From NCBI RefSeq assembly GCF_030908215.1, contig NZ_JAVFJK010000004.1, positions 220,921 to 284,920 of the forward strand: a stretch of DNA of 64,000 nt, in the 5' to 3' direction. Under the pieces are notes generated by a model. That model saw only the letters and a program-made list of their open reading frames with translations, searched no databases and was not told the DNA's origin. Position numbers and translations under genes: made by a program. This stretch comes from Sinomonas sp. ASV486. Its GTDB lineage: Bacteria > Actinomycetota > Actinomycetes > Actinomycetales > Micrococcaceae. This document shows, piece by piece, positions 47,328 to 56,554 of the stretch (positions are counted from its first letter, which is position 1; each line of letters opens with the position of its first letter).

Positions 47328-48424
47328 TGGCTGTCGAGGTCACGGGCACAGCCCAGCGTGAAGCGTGGCTCGCGAAGGCATTCCCGCCAGTTGAGCGGCT
47401 CGACGACGGGCTCTGGTCCGTCCCGATCCCATTCCCGGGCAACCCCATGCGCTACACGCTGAGCTACGTGCTCGTCGAGGGCGATGAATGCCTCGTCGTA
47501 GACCCCGGCTTCGACAGCGACGAGGGCTGGGGGCATCTCACGGCTGGCCTCGGTGCTGCCGGCATCGGCGCCGGGGAGGTCACCTGCATCATCGCGACGC
47601 ACTTCCACACCGACCATCTCGGCATGGCATGCCGGCTCTCGCGGGTGTCCGGGGCGCCCATCGGGCTCGGTGAGGCGGAGCGCCGGTATTTGTCGGTCTA
47701 CGAGGACGCGCGCGAGGAGGTCGAGCTGGACCGCGAGCGCATGCGGCGCTGGGGCGTGCCCGAGTCGCGGGTCGCCGAGGGGGCAATGACCGTCAAGGGC
47801 CTCGAGCACCTGCGCGGCTTGGCCGACGCGGACTTCCGCCTTGCGTCCGGGGACGCGGTGCCGTTCGGCGCCGCACTGTCGGGCCACGACCCGATCCGCG
47901 TCATCGAGACGCCAGGGCACACGCCCGGGCATCTCTGCCTCGAGCTGGCCAACCGCGCGGTGTTCCTCAGCGGCGATCATCTCCTTCCCCGGATCACGCC
48001 GAACGTCTCGCTCGAGATCCGAGGCGACCCCGACCCCGTCGGGAGCTACGTTCGCTCTCTCCAGCGCGTCGAGCTGGCCGACCACTACGAGGTCCTGCCT
48101 GCCCACGAATACCGGTTCCGGGGGCCCGGCCTCCGGGCGCGGCAGCTGCGCGTGGCGACCGAGGAGCGCTCGCGGCAGGTCCGCGAGGCTGCGTCCGTGC
48201 AACCCGACCCTACCGTCTACTCCGTGGCCCGGGACATCTCATGGTCGCGAGGGTTCGATTCCCTGCATCGGCTCCAGTTCCGACTCGCGCTCAGCGAGAC
48301 CGCAGCCCACCTCCAGCATCTGGCATTGCTCGGTCTCGTGACCGGCATCGATACGGTGGTTCAGCAGCCCACCGGCGTTGAGCACAGTCGAAACGGCCCC
48401 GCCGTGCTGGTCGAGTGCACTTGA
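47327..48424 (+). CDS. MBL-fold metallohydrolase
   Basis: 365-aa metallo-beta-lactamase-fold protein. The metal motif is ATHFHTDHLGMACRL (H-x-H-x-D-H), with further ligands in VIETPGHTPGHLCLE and FLSGDHLLPRITP. A C-terminal helical extension of about 120 residues follows, as in glyoxalase-II- or thioesterase-like members. It is last in the plus-strand run. A role as a CoA-thioester or lactone hydrolase is plausible but not shown. Confidence 0.85.
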   Translation: MAVEVTGTAQREAWLAKAFPPVERLDDGLWSVPIPFPGNPMRYTLSYVLVEGDECLVVDPGFDSDEGWGHLTAGLGAAGIGAGEVTCIIATHFHTDHLGMACRLSRVSGAPIGLGEAERRYLSVYEDAREEVELDRERMRRWGVPESRVAEGAMTVKGLEHLRGLADADFRLASGDAVPFGAALSGHDPIRVIETPGHTPGHLCLELANRAVFLSGDHLLPRITPNVSLEIRGDPDPVGSYVRSLQRVELADHYEVLPAHEYRFRGPGLRARQLRVATEERSRQVREAASVQPDPTVYSVARDISWSRGFDSLHRLQFRLALSETAAHLQHLALLGLVTGIDTVVQQPTGVEHSRNGPAVLVECT

Positions 48425-48451
48425 CCTTCAAAGGCGTCCGGCCGTCGACCT

Positions 48452-49120
48452 TCAGGCAAGCGCGCCGACGAGCTGATCCAGCGATGTGATGGTGATGTCC
48501 GGCGCCGTAAAGTAGCGCGGGTACGGGGAGCCGTCCCTGCTCACCCACGCCGTGCGGAGGCCGGCCCGCGCGGCGCCGTGGATGTCCCACGGGTGGACTG
48601 CGACGAGCAGCATCTCCTCCGGGCGCTTCCCGCAGGCCTCGGCGGCATACCGGTATGACGCCGGATGCGGCTTCCACGCGGGCGCATCCTCGACCGAGAG
48701 CAGCTTCTCGAACGCGTCCAGGATTCCAGCCGCGGTGAAGAGCTTTTCGGCGACTTTGGCGGAGCCGTTGGTGAGCGTCACCAGAGAATGCCCCGCGTCG
48801 CGGAGGGAGCGAACGCCGTCGACCACGTCGGGGTGCAGCGGCAGATCCGCGACCGATGAAGCGAGCCGCTGCGCGGCCTGTCCGGGGTCGGCGACTCCGG
48901 CGGCGTCGAGCAACGGCGTGAGGAGCTCGATGCCGACCGCCGCAAAGCCGGCCGAATCACCGGTCGCCGCGAGGGCGAAGCCGTCCCGCAGAAGAGAGGC
49001 GAACCACTGTTTGGCGAGATATGCGGGGGCCCCGGCGTCGGCGAACCGCTCCCCCATCGGAGACATGTCGGAGAGGGTCTCGTTGACGTCGAAGACGATG
49101 ATGCTCGGGGTGTTAGCCAT
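48452..49120 (-). CDS. HAD-family hydrolase, haloacid dehalogenase type II
   Basis: 222-aa HAD protein. The nucleophile motif is VFDVNETLSDMSP (Asp), motif II is LVTLTNGS, the Lys is in APAWKPHPASYRYAA, and motif III is LLVAVHPWDIHGAARAGLRTAWV. This matches L-2-haloacid dehalogenase-type proteins. The Asp-rich loop is replaced by AVHPWDIHGA, as usual in this group. It converts 2-haloacids to hydroxy acids, or acts on a phosphate ester. The ATG at 49120 is inside a much longer antisense-like frame whose rest is not coding. Confidence 0.85.
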   Translation of the reverse strand: MANTPSIIVFDVNETLSDMSPMGERFADAGAPAYLAKQWFASLLRDGFALAATGDSAGFAAVGIELLTPLLDAAGVADPGQAAQRLASSVADLPLHPDVVDGVRSLRDAGHSLVTLTNGSAKVAEKLFTAAGILDAFEKLLSVEDAPAWKPHPASYRYAAEACGKRPEEMLLVAVHPWDIHGAARAGLRTAWVSRDGSPYPRYFTAPDITITSLDQLVGALA

Positions 49121-49271
49121 GGAGGCGTCCCTTCGTAGGCGCTCAGGGAATGCCAGTGTGTCAGGTGTCCCGGGGGCTGCGGAACCTCTCGCGTCGTGGT
49201 CGGCCTCGTAGGAGCTACGCAGCGCACGACGGCGGGATCCGCAACCACGCGGGCCCCCAGTCCCGCTCCGC

Positions 49272-49946
49272 TCACCCACCGGTCGCGTGCTGCCCGAACT
49301 CCCACCGCCGCACCCACGCGTGCATCGCGATCGCTGCCGCCGACGCCGCATTGATGGACCGGGTCGAACCGAACTGCTCGATCGAGAGCGTCGCCTCTGC
49401 CGCCGCATGCACCTCCGGCGTGAGCCCCGGCCCCTCCTGACCGAACACGAGCACGCATCGCCGTGGAAGCTCATAGGTCTCGAGCGGCACCGAGTCGGGG
49501 AAGATGTCCACCCCGAGGATCGGCAGGTCTTCGGACCGCGCCCATTCGACGAAGTCCTCGACCGTGGGATGGTGCCGGACGTGCTGGTAGCGGTCGGTGA
49601 CCATCGCGCCGCGGCGGTTCCATCGCCGTCGTCCGATGATGTGCACCTCCTTGGCGAGGAACGCGTTCGCGGTGCGCACCACGGTGCCGATGTTGAGATC
49701 GTGCTGCCAGTTCTCGATCGCCACATGGTACTCGTGCCGCCGCGTGTCCAGCTCCGCGACGATCGCCTCATGCGTCCAGTACCGGTACTTGTCCAGGACG
49801 TTGCGGCGGTCTCCGTGCGCGAGCAGCTCGGGGTCCCAGTGCTCGCCCTCGGGCCACATGCCCTTCCACGGTCCGACTCCCACCACGTGTTCCCGCTCGC
49901 CATCCCCGCGCACGACGGCGGCGTCCTCCTCGCGCTGTTCAGTCAC
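49272..49946 (-). CDS. SpoU/TrmH-family RNA 2'-O-ribose methyltransferase
   Basis: 224-aa SPOUT methyltransferase. The three motifs are NIGTVVRTANAF (motif 1), CVLVFGQEGPGLTPEV (motif 2) and IEQFGSTRSINAASAAAIAMHAW (motif 3); the knot binds S-adenosylmethionine. It probably methylates a ribose in tRNA or rRNA. The GTG at 49946 is chosen because TACGCT lies 6 nt upstream, which marks a leaderless start. The GCGCACGACGGCG motif falls within its N-terminal codons (49908-49920). Confidence 0.88.
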   Translation of the reverse strand: MTEQREEDAAVVRGDGEREHVVGVGPWKGMWPEGEHWDPELLAHGDRRNVLDKYRYWTHEAIVAELDTRRHEYHVAIENWQHDLNIGTVVRTANAFLAKEVHIIGRRRWNRRGAMVTDRYQHVRHHPTVEDFVEWARSEDLPILGVDIFPDSVPLETYELPRRCVLVFGQEGPGLTPEVHAAAEATLSIEQFGSTRSINAASAAAIAMHAWVRRWEFGQHATGG

Positions 49947-50059
49947 CGGACAAGCGTAGTCGTGGCGGCCCCTGACACCCATGGAGGTTTGTCAACAATT
50001 TTGTTCCCACCTAGGCTCGTCCTCGTCCCATCACTGTCGACATCCGCGAAAGGGCTTCA

Positions 50060-51439
50060 ATGCAGAATCCCAACGTCGTGAGCCGTCTCAACCGACTGCC
50101 CATTTCTCGCTTCCACAAGATCACCCTCTTGGCCGTCTCCTTCGCCTACTTCTTCGAGTTCGCGGACACCAACACCTTCGCCACCACGGCTCCGAAGCTC
50201 ATCAAGCTCTGGGGCGTCACGGTGGACCAGATCGCCTACGTGACCTCCCTGTCCTTCGTCGGCATGTTCCTCGGATCCCTCGCGGCGGGCTGGATCGCCG
50301 ACCGCTGGGGCCGCAAGAAGGCACTGACGTGGACCACCGTCTGGTTCGCGGTCTTCTCCCTCACGTCAGTCTTCTCCTGGGACGTCGTGTCCCTCGGGTT
50401 CTTCCGGGTCCTGACCTCCGCAGGCCTCTCGGCGATGACCGTGGTGGCCGTCATCTATGTGAGCGAACTGTTCCCCGCGGCCGTCCGGGGCAAGTACCAG
50501 GCCTACGCCATCGTGATCGGCATCTGCGGCACTCCGGTCACCAATCTCATTGCGAGCGCCGTCGTCCCGCTCTCCGACTGGTCGTGGCGACTGGTCTACC
50601 TGTGGGGCGCCATGGGACTGTTCTTCGTCCTGTTCATCCGGCACCTCAAGGAATCACCCCGCTGGTACGAGAGCATGGGCATGCCCGAGCGCGCCGACGA
50701 GGTCCTCCGCGAGATCGAAGACATGGTGTCAGCGGAGAAGGGCCCCCTCCCCGCGCCGGAGGCACCGGTGGCGGTCGCGCCCCAGGCGAAGGCCCACGTC
50801 AGGATGCTGCTGCAGAAGAAGTACCTTGCGCCGACCCTTCTCCTCTCCCTCCTCTGGGTGACACAGACCATCGGCTTCTTCGGCTACTCGAGCTGGGCTC
50901 CGACGCTGCTCTCCAAGCAGGGCTTCAGCGTTGAGAGCTCGATCTTCTACGTGGCCCTCACCACGGTGGGGGCTCCCCTCGGATCCTTCATCGCCGCCCT
51001 CGTTTCCGACCGCTTCGAGCGGAAGTGGTCCCTCGCAGTCTTCGGGACAGCCATCGCGATCAGTGGCCTGCTGTACGGCCTCACGTTCAACCCGATCATG
51101 ATCGTCGCCTTCGGCTTCCTCGTGAACATGTTCGAGCGCGGCTACACCGCCGTGGCCTACGCCTACTCGCCGGAGCTCTTCGATACCAGGGCCCGTTCAC
51201 TCGGCACCGGCGTCTCATACGGCTTGGGGCGACTCTCCAACGCCGTTGGGCCGCTCATCATCGCCGCGCTCTACAACGGCAGCGGATACCAGAGCGTCTT
51301 CATCTTCATCGCGGGAACCTGGCTCGTGGGCGCGCTCGCGGTCGCATTCTTCGGCCCCAAGACACGAGTGAGGGCTGCGGCCGCGGTTGAGGCCGCCAGC
51401 AGTCAAGCGGCCGCCGGGAGCAGCGACGCTCCTCGCTGA
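50060..51439 (+). CDS. MFS transporter (sugar-porter/AAHS-like)
   Basis: 459-aa, 12-helix transporter. It has FAYFFEFADTNTFATTAPKLIKLWGV, SLAAGWIADRWGRKKALTW (MFS motif A) and AVIYVSELFPAAVRGKYQAYAI, a sugar-porter-like E-x5-R motif after helix 4. It has a central charged loop with Ala/Pro-rich tail (about residues 215-250). The substrate is unknown. The ATG follows GAAAGGG. It ends 3 bp from the convergent molybdate ATPase gene. Confidence 0.84.
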   Translation: MQNPNVVSRLNRLPISRFHKITLLAVSFAYFFEFADTNTFATTAPKLIKLWGVTVDQIAYVTSLSFVGMFLGSLAAGWIADRWGRKKALTWTTVWFAVFSLTSVFSWDVVSLGFFRVLTSAGLSAMTVVAVIYVSELFPAAVRGKYQAYAIVIGICGTPVTNLIASAVVPLSDWSWRLVYLWGAMGLFFVLFIRHLKESPRWYESMGMPERADEVLREIEDMVSAEKGPLPAPEAPVAVAPQAKAHVRMLLQKKYLAPTLLLSLLWVTQTIGFFGYSSWAPTLLSKQGFSVESSIFYVALTTVGAPLGSFIAALVSDRFERKWSLAVFGTAIAISGLLYGLTFNPIMIVAFGFLVNMFERGYTAVAYAYSPELFDTRARSLGTGVSYGLGRLSNAVGPLIIAALYNGSGYQSVFIFIAGTWLVGALAVAFFGPKTRVRAAAAVEAASSQAAAGSSDAPR

Positions 51440-51442
51440 GGC

Positions 51443-52543
51443 CTACGCCGCGTACACCGACACTGCCGCCGCCTTCGCCACGAGCACGACGGCGACGTCC
51501 GGGCCCAGATCGAGCTCGGCGGCGGCAGCGGGGGTCAGGTCCGCGACGATCACGTGGCTGCCCGCGTCGCAGTGGACCCGCACCTGGGCGCCCCGCGGCT
51601 CGAGCTCGCGGACCGCAGCGGCCCACGCGTTCCGAGGCGATCCGTGCGGGGCGCTCTCTGGCCGGAACACGGAGACATCCGCCGGACGGAACACGGCGAT
51701 CGCCTCCTCGCCCGCGGCAGGGGTGTCGGCACCGTCCGGGACCGTGCCCGACACCTCGCCGAGGCCGTCGACGCGAAGGTGGCCGGGCGGCGTCGTGCGC
51801 GCGGTTGGGCCCCAGACGACGGCGCGCCCGCGGAGGAAGTTGAGCCCGGCGAGCCCCGCAGCGAAAGGGCTTCGGGGGCGTTCGAGCAGCTCGGCCGTCG
51901 GGCCGGACTCAGCGACCCGGCCGCCCTCGAGCACCACGACCCGATCGGCCAGCAGATGCGCATCGAGCGGCTCATGCGTCACGACGAGCGCAGTCCGGCC
52001 CGTGAGGACCCGGCGCAGGAGCCGACGCAGGGCCGGGGCCGCGGCGACGTCGAGCGCGGCGAATGGCTCGTCGAGCAGAAGGACGCGCGGCTCGGCGGCG
52101 AGAGCCCGTGCGATCGCGACCCGCTGCGCCTGACCGCCCGAGAGCTGGGCGGGCCGGCGGGAGGCGAGGTCCGCGGCGTCGACCTCGCCGAGCCAGTACT
52201 CGGCGGCGGTCCGTGCTGTCGCGCGGGAGGCGCCCGCCGCGCGGGGGGCGAAGGCCACGTTCTCGAGCACGCTCAGGTGCGGGAACAGCAGCGGCTCCTG
52301 CGCGAGCAGCGCGACCCCCCGCCGGTGGGGCGGGATCCAGGTGCCGCGGGCGTCGGCGAGGACTCGACCACCCAGCGCCACCCGGCCCGAGTCGGGCCGC
52401 AGGAGCCCGGCGCACAGGCCGAAGAGCGTCGACTTCCCGGCGCCGTTGGGCCCCATCACCGCCACCGTCTCGCCCTCCGCCACGCCGACCGCGAGGTGCA
52501 CACCGCGGGCGGCCAGGCCGGCGTCGACCGTCAGGAAGCTCAC
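51443..52543 (-). CDS. modC: Molybdate ABC transporter ATP-binding protein
   Basis: 366-aa ATPase with a Walker A motif [12 protein letters not shown], signature [16 protein letters not shown], Walker [13 protein letters not shown] and H-loop [24 protein letters not shown]. The C-terminal 130 residues form a TOBE (molybdate-binding) domain ([32 protein letters not shown]). The start is GTG, overlapping the modB stop (GTGA). It powers high-affinity uptake of molybdate for molybdenum enzymes. Confidence 0.9.
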   Translation of the reverse strand: MSFLTVDAGLAARGVHLAVGVAEGETVAVMGPNGAGKSTLFGLCAGLLRPDSGRVALGGRVLADARGTWIPPHRRGVALLAQEPLLFPHLSVLENVAFAPRAAGASRATARTAAEYWLGEVDAADLASRRPAQLSGGQAQRVAIARALAAEPRVLLLDEPFAALDVAAAPALRRLLRRVLTGRTALVVTHEPLDAHLLADRVVVLEGGRVAESGPTAELLERPRSPFAAGLAGLNFLRGRAVVWGPTARTTPPGHLRVDGLGEVSGTVPDGADTPAAGEEAIAVFRPADVSVFRPESAPHGSPRNAWAAAVRELEPRGAQVRVHCDAGSHVIVADLTPAAAAELDLGPDVAVVLVAKAAAVSVYAA

Positions 52544-53487
52544 CGCAGTCCCCCCGCCCGTCGGCCGTAGGCGAGGCCGACGACGGCGGCCGCGACCGCG
52601 ACGAGCACCAAAGCCAGTGCCACGGCGGCGTCCGGGTCGGTCTCGCGCTGCAGGTACACCTCGAGGGGAAGCGTCCGCGTGACGCCCTGGAGGCTGCCCG
52701 CGAACGTCAGCGTCGCGCCGAACTCGCCGAGGCTGCGCGCGAACGCGAGGACGAGTCCGGACGCGAGGCCCGGGAGCACGAGCGGCAGGGTGACGCGGCG
52801 AAACGTATGGGTGGGGGTCGCTCCGAGCGTCGCGGCGACGGCCTCGTACCGCCCGCCCGCCGTGCGCAGCGCGCCCTCGAGTGAGACGACGAGGAACGGC
52901 AGCGACACGAAGGCCTGCGCCATCACCACCGCCGTGGTGGTGAAGGCAATCTGGACGCCGGCCACGTCCAACCAGCGGCCTACGAGGCCCAGGCGCCCGA
53001 ACGTGTAGAGGAGCGCGAGGCCGCCGACCACGGGCGGCAGGACGAGCGGCAGGAGTACAAGCGCTCGCAGCCAACGCAGCCCCGGCACGTTGCCTCGCGC
53101 GAGGGCCATGGCCATCGGCACGCCTAAGACAAGGACGACGACGGCGCTCGCCACCGCGGTTTCGAGGCTCAGCCGGAGGGCGGCGAGTGAGGATCCCGAG
53201 GTGACCAGCGAAGCGAAGTGGGCCCAGTCCACACGGGCCAGGATTCCGACGAGCGGCACAACGACGAAGAGCGCGCCCACCGCCGCAGGCACCCAGATCC
53301 ACCCCGGGAGACCCGTGAACCCACGGGACCTGACCCCAGATCGCTGAAAGGTGACACCGCGTCGCTGAAAGGTGACCCCGCGTCCTAATCCGGACCCGGG
53401 GTCACGTCCCGACGATGCGGGGTCACGTCCCAACGATCCGGGGTCACGTCCCTGCGTACCGGGGTCAGGGGGCGCCGAATCCGGCAT
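52540..53487 (-). CDS. modB: Molybdate ABC transporter permease (N-terminus uncertain)
   Basis: 315 aa if started at the ATG at 53487, which overlaps the end of modA. Five or six helices are seen, and the EAA loop reads [42 protein letters not shown] is diagnostic for ModB. The first 55 residues of this frame are encoded by two 21-bp tandem repeats (GRDPGS-type and GVTFQRxGV units) and look non-native. The true start may be a GTG at the start of GVTFQR or VRSRGF, about 45-60 codons later. The repeats may have been inserted between modA and modB. Confidence 0.85.
   Translation of the reverse strand: MPDSAPPDPGTQGRDPGSLGRDPASSGRDPGSGLGRGVTFQRRGVTFQRSGVRSRGFTGLPGWIWVPAAVGALFVVVPLVGILARVDWAHFASLVTSGSSLAALRLSLETAVASAVVVLVLGVPMAMALARGNVPGLRWLRALVLLPLVLPPVVGGLALLYTFGRLGLVGRWLDVAGVQIAFTTTAVVMAQAFVSLPFLVVSLEGALRTAGGRYEAVAATLGATPTHTFRRVTLPLVLPGLASGLVLAFARSLGEFGATLTFAGSLQGVTRTLPLEVYLQRETDPDAAVALALVLVAVAAAVVGLAYGRRAGGLR
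53341..53382. repeat. 21-bp tandem repeat A, two copies
   Basis: TCGCTGAAAGGTGAC(A/C)CCGCG occurs at 53341-53361 and 53362-53382, inside the 5' part of the modB frame. The 21-bp unit is seven codons long, so the frame stays open through it. Confidence 0.85.
53398..53467. repeat. 21-bp tandem repeat B, three copies plus a partial
   Basis: GGGGTCACGTCCC then eight variable bases, at 53398, 53419 and 53440, with GGGGTCA at 53461-53467. The last GGGGTCA contains the modA stop (TGA on the minus strand). Repeats A and B share GGTGAC/GTCACC-like cores and the same 21-bp period. Confidence 0.85.
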
Positions 53488-54304
53488 CCGCGAGCACCTT
53501 CCGTCCCTCGGGGCTGGAAACATAGGCAACGAAGGCGCGGGCGGTGTCCTTGTCCTTCGAGTCGCGCAGCACGGCGATCGGATAGTGGTTCACGGCCGCC
53601 GAGGCCTCGGGGAACGGCACCGAGTCGACCTTCCCGGAGGCACCCTTGACGTCCGTGACGTACACGAGGCCAGCGTCGGCCTCGCCGGAGATGACCTTGC
53701 CGAGCACGTCCGTCACATTGGACTCCTCGGACACCGGCTTCAAGGTCACACCGGCCCCGTTGCCTGCCGCCCGTGCGGCCGCCTGCGCCGCTGACCCGCA
53801 CGGCACCTGGGCCGCGCACTCCACGAGCTTCACGCCGGGCTTCGCGAGGTCCTCAAGACCCGTGACCCCGGACGGGTTGCCCGGCCGGACAGCGATCGTG
53901 AGCACATTGGTCGCGAAGTCATTGGCCGCGCCGTCGGCGAGCCTGGGTCCGGTGACCTTGTCCATGTTCTTGGTGTCCGCCGAAGCGAACACGTCGGCCG
54001 GGGCCCCCTGGGCGATCTGCGCAGCAAGGTCCGAGGACCCCGCGAAGCTGAATGCCACGGTCGTCCCGGGGTGCGCGGCCTCGAACTGCTTGCCCAGGAG
54101 CGTGAACGTCTGCTTGAGGGATGCGGCGGCGAACACGGTGATGGTGTGCCGTCCCGTGCTGACGGCGGACGACGACGCGGCCGCACCACCCGCCGTCGTG
54201 CTTCCGCACGCAGTGAGCAGCCCCGCAGAGAGCAAGGCGAGCAGGCCCGCGAGCGCGCCGAGGCGCGCCCTCACGGGGCCCGTTCTCACGGGGCGCGCCG
54301 TCAC
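53465..54304 (-). CDS. modA: Molybdate-binding lipoprotein
   Basis: 279-aa binding protein. It has a lipoprotein signal with lipobox LLTAC (Cys near residue 33). The mature part has [21 protein letters not shown] (oxyanion contacts at Ala-Ala-Ser), [26 protein letters not shown] and [15 protein letters not shown], all typical of ModA. The start is GTG at 54304, overlapping the regulator stop (GTGA), so regulator, binding protein, permease and ATPase form one operon. Confidence 0.92.
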   Translation of the reverse strand: MTARPVRTGPVRARLGALAGLLALLSAGLLTACGSTTAGGAAASSSAVSTGRHTITVFAAASLKQTFTLLGKQFEAAHPGTTVAFSFAGSSDLAAQIAQGAPADVFASADTKNMDKVTGPRLADGAANDFATNVLTIAVRPGNPSGVTGLEDLAKPGVKLVECAAQVPCGSAAQAAARAAGNGAGVTLKPVSEESNVTDVLGKVISGEADAGLVYVTDVKGASGKVDSVPFPEASAAVNHYPIAVLRDSKDKDTARAFVAYVSSPEGRKVLADAGFGAP

Positions 54305-54708
54305 AGCGCACGCCCTGAAGCCGTCTCGACGATCACGGTCGTTGCCTTGACGACGGCGGTCGCGACGGACCCAGGCTCAAGTCCGAGCTCGCGCACGGCC
54401 TCGGAGCTCATGAGGGACACGATGCGGTGCGGCCCGCACTGCATCTCGACCTGCGCCATGACCTTGTCCACGGTCACCTCGGTCACGAGCCCGGTGAACT
54501 GGTTCCGCGCCGATCGGGCCACCCCCGAGGAATCCGGCGTCGCCGCCGCGATGCCGCGGGCGTGCGCGGCGAGCTCCGCGCCGTCAACGGCAGCGCGACC
54601 AGAGTCGTCCTTGTGGGCAGTGAGGGTGCCAGCGTCGACCCAACGGCGGACCGTGTCGTCGGAGACGCCGGTGAGGCGGGCTGCGTCGGAGATGCGGATG
54701 AGGCCCAT
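54301..54708 (-). CDS. Molybdenum-responsive regulator (MerR-like HTH + molbindin/TOBE)
   Basis: 135-aa protein. The N-terminal excisionase/MerR-like HTH is IRISDAARLTGVSDDTVRRWVDAGTL (about residues 4-29). A C-terminal Mop/TOBE domain is seen in ARNQFTGLVTEVTVDKVMAQVEMQCGPHRIVSLMSSEAVRELGLEPGS. It therefore senses molybdate and binds DNA, but with a fold unlike classical ModE. It is first in the mod operon. Two CCGC-N4-GCGG palindromes lie upstream, and a TAGACT box 6 nt before the ATG marks a leaderless start. Confidence 0.85.
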   Translation of the reverse strand: MGLIRISDAARLTGVSDDTVRRWVDAGTLTAHKDDSGRAAVDGAELAAHARGIAAATPDSSGVARSARNQFTGLVTEVTVDKVMAQVEMQCGPHRIVSLMSSEAVRELGLEPGSVATAVVKATTVIVETASGRAL

Positions 54709-54714
54709 CGTCTG

Positions 54715-54767
54715 AGTCTAGTTCCGCGATTGCGGTTCGATCCAGCAAAATACTCCGCAGATGCGGA
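54715..54767 (-). promoter_or_regulatory. mod operon promoter with two CCGC-N4-GCGG operators
   Basis: On the minus strand TAGACT (54715-54720) is the -10 box. CCGC-GATT-GCGG (54724-54735) lies directly upstream of it, in the -35 zone. TCCGC-AGAT-GCGGA (54754-54767) is a second copy whose centre is 31 bp away, close to three helical turns. A dimeric repressor could bind both and loop or cover the promoter. These are probably sites of the molybdenum regulator. Confidence 0.6.
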
Positions 54768-54812
54768 AACATAGCCCAGACTTAAGGCGGGATGGAAGAC
54801 TGAGGGTGCGTC

Positions 54813-54825
54813 CGCCGTCGTGCGC
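54813..54825. repeat. Single copy of the dispersed motif, reverse orientation
   Basis: CGCCGTCGTGCGC stands alone in the intergenic region before the NagD-like gene, with no partner within 100 bp. Confidence 0.6.
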
Positions 54826-54855
54826 GTCCCCTCACCTCCCGATCAGGAGCCGTCC

Positions 54856-55656
54856 ATGAGTGAAACGATCGTCACGTACCGCAGCGGCGAGGACATCGAG
54901 TGCTGGCTGACCGATATGGACGGCGTGCTCGTCCATGAGAACCACGCGATCCCGGGCGCCGCGGAGCTCATCCAGCGCTGGGTCGACACGTCGCGCCGCT
55001 TCCTCGTCCTGACGAACAACTCGATCTACACCCCGCGCGACCTCGCCGCGCGCCTCCAGACCTCGGGCCTGTCCATTCCGGAGGAGAACATCTGGACGTC
55101 GGCGCTGGCCACCGCGGTATTCCTCAAGGACCAGATGCCGGGCGCGCGTATCTACGTGATCGGCGAGGCGGGACTCACGACGGCGCTCCACGAGGCCGGG
55201 ATGATCCTCACCGACCAGGACCCGGACTACGTGGTGCTCGGCGAGACGCGCACGTACTCGTTCAACGCGATCACCACGGCGATCCGCCTCATCCTCGACG
55301 GGGCCCGCTTCATCGCGACCAACCCGGACGCGACCGGCCCCTCGCGGGACGGCGTCCTGCCTGCTACGGGTGCGATAGCAGCTCTCATCACGAAGGCCAC
55401 CGGCCGCGAGCCGTACACGGTGGGCAAGCCGAATCCCATGATGTTCCGCTCCGCAATGAACCAGATCGACGCGCATTCCGAGACGACCGCGATGATCGGC
55501 GACCGCATGGACACTGACATCATCGCGGGCATGGAGGCCGGGCTGCACACCGTCCTCGTGCTCTCGGGCATCACGCGGGAGGAAGACATTTCCGCGTTCC
55601 CGTTCCGGCCCAACCAGGTACTCGGCTCGGTCGCGGAGCTGTTGACGCAGCTGTGA
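54856..55656 (+). CDS. HAD-IIA (NagD-like) phosphatase
   Basis: 266-aa HAD phosphatase of the NagD/p-nitrophenyl-phosphatase group. It has WLTDMDGVLVHENHAIPGA (nucleophile and acid Asp pair), LVLTNNSIYTPRDLAARL, a C2-type cap, VGKPNPMMFRSAM (Lys) and MIGDRMDTDIIAGMEAGL. It dephosphorylates sugar or nucleoside monophosphates. The ATG at 54856 follows AGGAGC. A copy of its last 17 codons is found 1 kb downstream (56643-56693). Confidence 0.88.
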   Translation: MSETIVTYRSGEDIECWLTDMDGVLVHENHAIPGAAELIQRWVDTSRRFLVLTNNSIYTPRDLAARLQTSGLSIPEENIWTSALATAVFLKDQMPGARIYVIGEAGLTTALHEAGMILTDQDPDYVVLGETRTYSFNAITTAIRLILDGARFIATNPDATGPSRDGVLPATGAIAALITKATGREPYTVGKPNPMMFRSAMNQIDAHSETTAMIGDRMDTDIIAGMEAGLHTVLVLSGITREEDISAFPFRPNQVLGSVAELLTQL

Positions 55657-55771
55657 GTCTGGTGGATCACGGAGGCGTGTCGCCAACGAGACTCCGGTCC
55701 GGGAAATATCGATCCTTCAACCTTTGCTGAAGCAGACAGAGACTGATCCAGCGATAGCAGAGGAGATCGAC

Positions 55772-56530
55772 ATGGCACAGTTCACCGGCAAGGTAGCTCT
55801 CGTGACGGGTGGGGGCTCGGGCCTCGGCGAGGCAATCGGCAAGGAACTCGCGGCGAAGGGCGCGAGCGTTGTCCTGACCGACATCAACCTCGAGGCCGCC
55901 CAGCGCGTCGCCCAAGAGATCGCCGACGCGGGCGGCGTCGCCTCCGCGTTCAAGGCCGACACCTCCAAGAAGGAGGACTCCGAGAAGTCGGTCCAGTTTG
56001 CCGTCGAGACGTACGGCAAGCTGAACTACGCCGTCAACAATGCGGGGATCGGCGGCAACGCCGCCCCCGCGGGCGAGACGGACCTCGACGACTGGGACCG
56101 GGTCATCGGCATCAACCTCAACGGCGTGCTCTACGGGATGCGCTACCAGATCCCCGAGATGCTCAAGGCCGGCGCCGAAGGCAGCTCGATCGTGAACATG
56201 GCCTCGATCCACGGCACCGTCGCGGCCATCGGCAGCGGCGCCTACACGGCCGCGAAGCACGGGGTCGTGGGCATCACGAAGAACGCCGCCGCCGAGTACG
56301 GGCCGCAGGGACTGCGCATCAATTCGGTAGGCCCCGGCTACATCCATACCCCGCTCCTGGACAACAGCCTCTCCCCTGAGGTCGTGGAGGCCCTCAAGGG
56401 CAAGCATGTCCTCGGACGCCTCGGCAGGCCTGAGGAGGTCGCTCATCTCGTGACGTTCCTGCTCTCCGACGAGGCGTCCTTCATCACGGGCGGCTACTAC
56501 CTCGTGGACGGCGGGTACACGACCGTGTGA
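55772..56530 (+). CDS. Short-chain dehydrogenase/reductase
   Basis: 252-aa classical SDR. It has VALVTGGGSGLGEAIGKELA (nucleotide loop), DINLEA as an NAD-preferring Asp, YAVNNAGIGG, NMASIHGTV (Ser), YTAAKHGVVGITKNAA (Tyr, Lys) and SFITGGYYLVDGGYTTV at the C-terminus. It probably oxidises a hydroxy-substrate or acts as a 3-oxoacyl reductase. AGAGGAGATC precedes the ATG. A GC-rich hairpin after the stop fits a terminator. Confidence 0.9.
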   Translation: MAQFTGKVALVTGGGSGLGEAIGKELAAKGASVVLTDINLEAAQRVAQEIADAGGVASAFKADTSKKEDSEKSVQFAVETYGKLNYAVNNAGIGGNAAPAGETDLDDWDRVIGINLNGVLYGMRYQIPEMLKAGAEGSSIVNMASIHGTVAAIGSGAYTAAKHGVVGITKNAAAEYGPQGLRINSVGPGYIHTPLLDNSLSPEVVEALKGKHVLGRLGRPEEVAHLVTFLLSDEASFITGGYYLVDGGYTTV

Positions 56531-56554
56531 CGCTGGGACGGGAATGCGGCGAAC

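Noticed and set aside
32013-48424. Genomic island acquired recently by transfer
   Set aside because: Base composition and codon use match the neighbours, and there is no integrase, tRNA or attachment repeat at either end; older transfer cannot be excluded.
53341-53467. CRISPR-like short repeats
   Set aside because: The 21-bp units are adjacent and coding in phase with modB, and there are no unique spacers.
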